Positions 6,106 through 8,987 of a DNA stretch of 8,987 nt are shown here, one piece after another (within the stretch, counting starts at the first letter, position 1; the number at the start of each line of letters is the position of its first letter). Location of the stretch: NCBI GenBank assembly GCA_002898955.1, contig BEIP01000025.1:1-8987 (forward strand), in the 5' to 3' direction. Source of the DNA: a bacterium HR39 (GTDB lineage: Bacteria; Pseudomonadota; Alphaproteobacteria; Geminicoccales; Geminicoccaceae). The translations under genes were made by a program, and so were the position numbers. Below the pieces are notes generated by a model. That model saw only the letters and a program-made list of their open reading frames with translations. It did not search any database and had not been told where the DNA came from.

Positions 6106-7035
6106 TCAGGGCACGATCTGGCTGATCTCCGTGACCACGATGTCGGTGCCGCCGCGGGCCTTGAGCTCGCGGATGAGTTCCGGGAGCTGGCGGCGCGGCA
6201 CCGCCGCCTTCACCGCATAGCCGGCCTCGTGGTGGAGCGGGGCGATGGTGGGCTCGCGCATGCAGGGCAGCACCTCCACCACCCGCTCGAGATCCGCGGC
6301 CGAGACGTTGAGCTCCAGCATCACCCGCTCGCGCGCCGCCAGCACCGACTTCACGAGCAGCACGAAGTGCTCGATCACCTCGCGGCGGGCGGGATCCTCG
6401 AGGGCGTGGGGATTGGCGTAGAGGCGCGTGCTGGAGCGCATGAGCTCGTCGAAGATCACGAGGCCGTTCGCGCGCAGCGTCTGGCCCGTGGCCGTGTTGT
6501 CGACGATGCAGTCGGCGTCCTCGGGCGGGAACACCTCGGTGGCGCCGTAGGAGCGCACGATGCGCGCCCGGTAGCCGCGCGCCTGCAGCCAGTCGGCGGT
6601 GAGGTGCTCGTATTCGCTCGCCACGGTGAAGGGCTGGCGCTTCGGGCGGCCGCCTTCCAGGAAGTCGGCCGGAGCGGCGGCGACGATGCGCACCGGATCG
6701 AGGCCGGTATCGAGCAGCTCCACCACCTCGGCGCGCTTTTCCGCCACCCAGTCGGCGCCGGCGAAGCCGAGATCGCGCGAGCCGGCGTGCAGCATCTCGA
6801 CGATGTTCTGGGGCTTGAGCAGCTTGGTCTCGAAGCCGCCGATGGAGAGCACCGGCCGGTAGCCGCGCCGGTCGAACACGAGGCGGATGCCGGCGTCCTC
6901 GAGCAGCTTCAGCACATTGTCCTGCATGCGCCCCTTGGGGAGGGCGAGACGGACCACGGGCCCGTCGGCGGCGATCTCGCTCACGGCCTCGGCGTCCTCG
7001 TGCGGCTGCGGGGATGCTGTGACGGCGCCCGCCAT
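6106..7035 (-). CDS. hisG: ATP phosphoribosyltransferase, long form (HisG)
   Basis: HisG joins ATP and PRPP to give phosphoribosyl-ATP, the committed and histidine-inhibited first step of histidine synthesis, in the cytoplasm. The product is 309 residues from ATG 7035. Landmarks are RLALPKGRMQD (29-39), KPQNIVEMLHAGSRDLGFAG (74-93), FTVASEYEHLT (136-146) and the PRPP-binding loop DCIVDNTATGQTLRANGL (175-192). The C-terminal stretch from about 237 (RVMLELNVSAADLERVVEVLPCM, followed by GGTDIVVTEISQIVP) is the ACT-like regulatory domain of long-form enzymes, which work without HisZ; no hisZ is seen here. The start is uncertain. The first 17 residues look non-conserved, and GTG at 6984 (V18, preceded by GAGGA at 10 bases) would give 292 residues. 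A possible -10 overlaps the ATG and favours the later start. hisG stands alone, divergent from the CMD-family gene. Confidence 0.93.
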   Translation of the reverse strand: MAGAVTASPQPHEDAEAVSEIAADGPVVRLALPKGRMQDNVLKLLEDAGIRLVFDRRGYRPVLSIGGFETKLLKPQNIVEMLHAGSRDLGFAGADWVAEKRAEVVELLDTGLDPVRIVAAAPADFLEGGRPKRQPFTVASEYEHLTADWLQARGYRARIVRSYGATEVFPPEDADCIVDNTATGQTLRANGLVIFDELMRSSTRLYANPHALEDPARREVIEHFVLLVKSVLAARERVMLELNVSAADLERVVEVLPCMREPTIAPLHHEAGYAVKAAVPRRQLPELIRELKARGGTDIVVTEISQIVP

Positions 7036-7061
7036 ATAACCGCCGCCCCCGCGGGGGTAAA
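7033..7061 (-). promoter_or_regulatory. Possible hisG promoter overlapping the upstream ATG
   Basis: On the minus strand TTTACC (7061-7056) and TATATG (7038-7033) are separated by 17 bases; each matches the sigma-70 consensus at 4 of 6 positions. The TATATG includes the upstream hisG ATG, so transcription would start about 7 bases inside that reading frame. If this promoter is real, the GTG at 6984 is the better hisG start. The spacer holds a perfect 12-bp palindrome, CCCCCGCGGGGG (7046-7057). Confidence 0.35.
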
Positions 7062-7071
7062 GGACGGGCCC

Positions 7072-7100
7072 TTGACAGGCCGGTGACCGGCGGCTGGGAT
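7072..7100 (+). promoter_or_regulatory. Candidate promoter of the CMD-family gene with palindrome in the spacer
   Basis: TTGACA (7072-7077) is a perfect sigma-70 -35 box. Exactly 17 bases later lies TGGGAT (7095-7100), a weak -10 match (3 of 6). The spacer contains GCCGGTGACCGGC (7079-7091), a perfect 6-bp inverted repeat around one base, placed where a bound regulator would block or adjust RNA polymerase. The weak -10 suggests either low basal activity or need for an activator. No bound protein can be named. Confidence 0.45.
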
Positions 7101-7144
7101 CGCGGCGGATCCGAACATGCGCATATGCCCCGGAGGAAGACGCC

Positions 7145-7492
7145 GTGACCGACTGGCTGGCCGTGGAGAAGGAGTACGTGGAGCGCGCCCGGCGGCTCCA
7201 CCGCGACGGCGGCGCGCCCATGGAGGCGTTCCGGCAGCTCGTGCGCGCCACCGGCACCGACGGCGCCATCTCCCACAAGGTCAAGGAGCTGATCGCGCTG
7301 GGGATCGCCATCTGCACCTGCTGTGAGGGCTGCGTCGTCTTTCACACCCGCGCGCTGGTGCGCCTCGGCGCTACCCGCGAAGAGGTGCTGGAGGCCATCG
7401 GCGTGGCGGTGGAGATGGGCGGCGGTCCGGCCTCGGTCTACGGCGCCAAGGCCCTCGAGTGCTACGACCAGATGGTGGCGGCCAGAGGCTGA
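7145..7492 (+). CDS. Carboxymuconolactone decarboxylase (CMD)/AhpD-like family protein
   Basis: This is a small, all-helical protein of 115 residues of the CMD/AhpD family, whose members act as thiol-dependent peroxidase partners or as gamma-carboxymuconolactone decarboxylases. The start is GTG at 7145 with GGAGGA (7132-7137) 7 bases upstream. The redox motif CEGC (C60, C63) followed by H67 (CEGCVVFHT) is intact, and KVKELIALGIAICTCC before it and GATREEVLEAIGVAVEMGGG after it are typical. The CxxC-H pattern favours an AhpD-like disulfide reductase role over the aromatic-pathway decarboxylase; the sequence alone cannot settle this. No ahpC or peroxiredoxin gene is adjacent. It has its own upstream promoter candidate and is separated by 111 bases from carA, so it is probably a single-gene unit, though read-through into carA is possible. 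Confidence 0.9.
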   Translation: MTDWLAVEKEYVERARRLHRDGGAPMEAFRQLVRATGTDGAISHKVKELIALGIAICTCCEGCVVFHTRALVRLGATREEVLEAIGVAVEMGGGPASVYGAKALECYDQMVAARG

Positions 7493-7538
7493 GGGGCGCA
7501 CCGGCCGGCCGGATTGCTGCGCTGCGAAAGGGCGGGGG

Positions 7539-7572
7539 TTGCGCGGCGGCGGATGCGGCCTATAACGGCCGC
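7539..7572 (+). promoter_or_regulatory. Candidate carAB promoter, -10 box centred in an inverted repeat
   Basis: TTGCGC (7539-7544), a 16-base spacer and TATAAC (7561-7566, 5 of 6 to consensus) form a plausible sigma-70 promoter. It would give a leader of about 30 bases before the carA ATG at 7604. The -10 is flanked by exact reverse complements GCGGCC (7555-7560) and GGCCGC (7567-7572), giving an 18-base operator-like site. The leader looks too short for a peptide-type attenuator. A 12-base palindrome, CCGGCCGGCCGG (7501-7512), sits just after the preceding gene. Confidence 0.5.
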
Positions 7573-7603
7573 GAGCAACCCTCCGCCCGCGGAACAGCCC
7601 ACC

Positions 7604-8761
7604 ATGCCACCCTTCGTGAAGCGCCGTCCCGACGCAGCGCTCGTGCTGGAGGACGGCCGGGTCTTCCGCGGCTTCGGCCTCGGCGCGCCGGGCCGCGCGG
7701 TCGGTGAGCTGGTCTTCAACACCGCCATGACCGGCTATCAGGAGATCCTCACCGACCCCTCCTACGCCGCCCAGATCGTCACCTTCACCTTCCCCCACAT
7801 CGGCATCGTCGGCGCCAATCCCGAGGACGAGGAGGGGCCGCGCCCGGTGGCGCGCGGCATGGTCTGCCGCATGCCGATGACCGAGCCCTCCAGCTGGCGC
7901 GCCGCCGAGAGCCTCGAGCGCTGGCTCGCCCGCCACGGCCTGTTCGCCGTGACGGGGGTGGACACCCGCCGCATCACCCGCATCCTGCGCGAGGAGGGCT
8001 TCAAGAAGGCGGCCATCGCCTACGACCCCGGGGGGGAAATCGACGTGGCGGCGCTGCGGGCCGAGGCCGCCGCCTGGCACGGCATGGAGGGGCTCGATCT
8101 CGTCGACGAGGTGAGCTGCCGCGAGCCCTACGTCTGGCGCGAGGGGCTGTGGTCGTGGCCCGACGGCTTTGCCCCCGGCGGGGAGGACGGCCCGCACGTC
8201 GTGGTGGTGGACTACGGGGTCAAGCGCAACATCCTGCGGGCGCTGGTCTCCACCGGCTTCCGGGTCACCGTGGTGCCCGGCCGCACCCCCGCCTCCGAGG
8301 TGCTGGCGCGCCGCCCCGACGGCGTGCTGCTCTCCAACGGGCCGGGCGATCCCGCCGCCACCGGACGCTGGGCGGTGCCGCAGGTGCGGGAGCTGCTCGA
8401 TGCCGGCGTGCCGCTCTTCGGCATCTGCCTCGGCCACCAGCTGCTCGGCCTCGCCGTGGGCGCGCGCACGAAGAAGATGCCCTTCGGCCACCACGGCGCC
8501 AACCATCCGGTGCAGGACCTGGAAACGGGGCGGGTGCTGGTGACCAGCCAGAACCACGGCTTCGCGGTGGACGACGAGGGCCTGCCGAACAGCGTGCGCG
8601 TCACCCACCGCTCGCTGTTCGACGGCACCATCCAGGGCATCGCGCTCGCGGACCGTCCCGCCTTCGCCGTCCAGTTCCATCCCGAGGCCTCGCCGGGGCC
8701 GCACGACTCCCTCGACCTCTTCCGCCGCTTCCGCGCGCTGGTCGAAAGCCGCCGGACCTGA
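7604..8761 (+). CDS. carA: Carbamoyl-phosphate synthase small (glutaminase) subunit CarA
   Basis: CarA hydrolyses glutamine and channels ammonia to CarB, which makes carbamoyl phosphate for pyrimidines and arginine in the cytoplasm. The product is 385 residues, normal for the family. The N-terminal CarA domain shows [14 protein letters not shown] (12-25), [20 protein letters not shown] (34-53), [10 protein letters not shown] and [13 protein letters not shown] (118-130). The class I glutaminase domain begins about 198 with [13 protein letters not shown] and has SNGPGDP (244-250), the nucleophile C275 in [11 protein letters not shown], and the H359/E361 pair in FHPEA. ATG 7604 is chosen because family sequence starts within ten residues of it; the ribosome site is weak (GGAAC at 7591-7595). 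An upstream in-frame extension to 7514 would run through the promoter and is not convincing. All catalytic residues seen are intact. carB follows after 3 bases. Confidence 0.97.
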   Translation: MPPFVKRRPDAALVLEDGRVFRGFGLGAPGRAVGELVFNTAMTGYQEILTDPSYAAQIVTFTFPHIGIVGANPEDEEGPRPVARGMVCRMPMTEPSSWRAAESLERWLARHGLFAVTGVDTRRITRILREEGFKKAAIAYDPGGEIDVAALRAEAAAWHGMEGLDLVDEVSCREPYVWREGLWSWPDGFAPGGEDGPHVVVVDYGVKRNILRALVSTGFRVTVVPGRTPASEVLARRPDGVLLSNGPGDPAATGRWAVPQVRELLDAGVPLFGICLGHQLLGLAVGARTKKMPFGHHGANHPVQDLETGRVLVTSQNHGFAVDDEGLPNSVRVTHRSLFDGTIQGIALADRPAFAVQFHPEASPGPHDSLDLFRRFRALVESRRT

Positions 8762-8764
8762 TCC

Positions 8765-8987
<223 letters not shown>

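Noticed and set aside
7514..7603. Longer carA start at 7514
   Set aside because: The added 30 residues are Arg/Pro/Ala-rich, cross the TATAAC promoter candidate and do not resemble CarA.
5504..8704. A 1,066-codon open frame on the minus strand crossing hisG, the CMD gene and carA
   Set aside because: It lies antisense to clearly identified carA and CMD genes and out of frame with hisG. Its product is Arg/His/Pro-rich low-complexity sequence with no motif. It is a stop-poor shadow frame of GC-rich DNA.

Overview
The window is very GC-rich, with short gaps, stop/start overlaps, a periplasmic-binding-protein transporter, a long-form HisG and an adjacent carA-carB pair. CarA and HisG read as alphaproteobacterial in style, so a free-living, high-GC alphaproteobacterium is the best guess. 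This is judged from sequence feel only; no search could be run.

Layout, left to right. (1) Positions 1-4486, plus strand: the 3' part of a cyclase-family (kynurenine formamidase-like) hydrolase with an apparent one-base frameshift near 131, then a substrate-binding protein, two LivH/LivM-type permeases and one LivF-like ATPase. They look like one operon for uptake, and probably hydrolysis, of an unidentified amide, cyclic or amino-acid-like compound. A perfect 12-bp hairpin separates the binding-protein gene from the permease genes. No LivG-type second ATPase follows. (2) 4562-5254, plus strand: a DedA/VTT-family membrane protein with a TTG start. (3) 5220-5972 (perhaps 6014), minus strand: an odd ORF joining the N-terminal third of an FAD-dependent dehydrogenase to the C-terminal two thirds of a small cupin. 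It overlaps the dedA end tail to tail. (4) 6106-7035, minus strand: hisG, the first enzyme of histidine synthesis. (5) 7145-7492, plus strand: a small carboxymuconolactone decarboxylase/AhpD-like protein divergent from hisG. (6) 7604-8987, plus strand: carA and the start of carB, the two subunits of carbamoyl-phosphate synthase.

The right half is housekeeping (histidine, pyrimidine and arginine precursors). The left half is accessory catabolism and transport. Two genes in the accessory half, the frameshifted cyclase and the FAD-cupin chimera, look damaged or rearranged, which suggests either erosion of a catabolic locus or local sequence/assembly errors. I saw no tRNA, rRNA, CRISPR array, insertion sequence or clear intrinsic terminator with a T-tract. 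No gap between genes exceeds about 135 bases. I found no convincing new defence or mobile system; the FAD-cupin fusion and the single-ATPase transporter are the items most worth checking.
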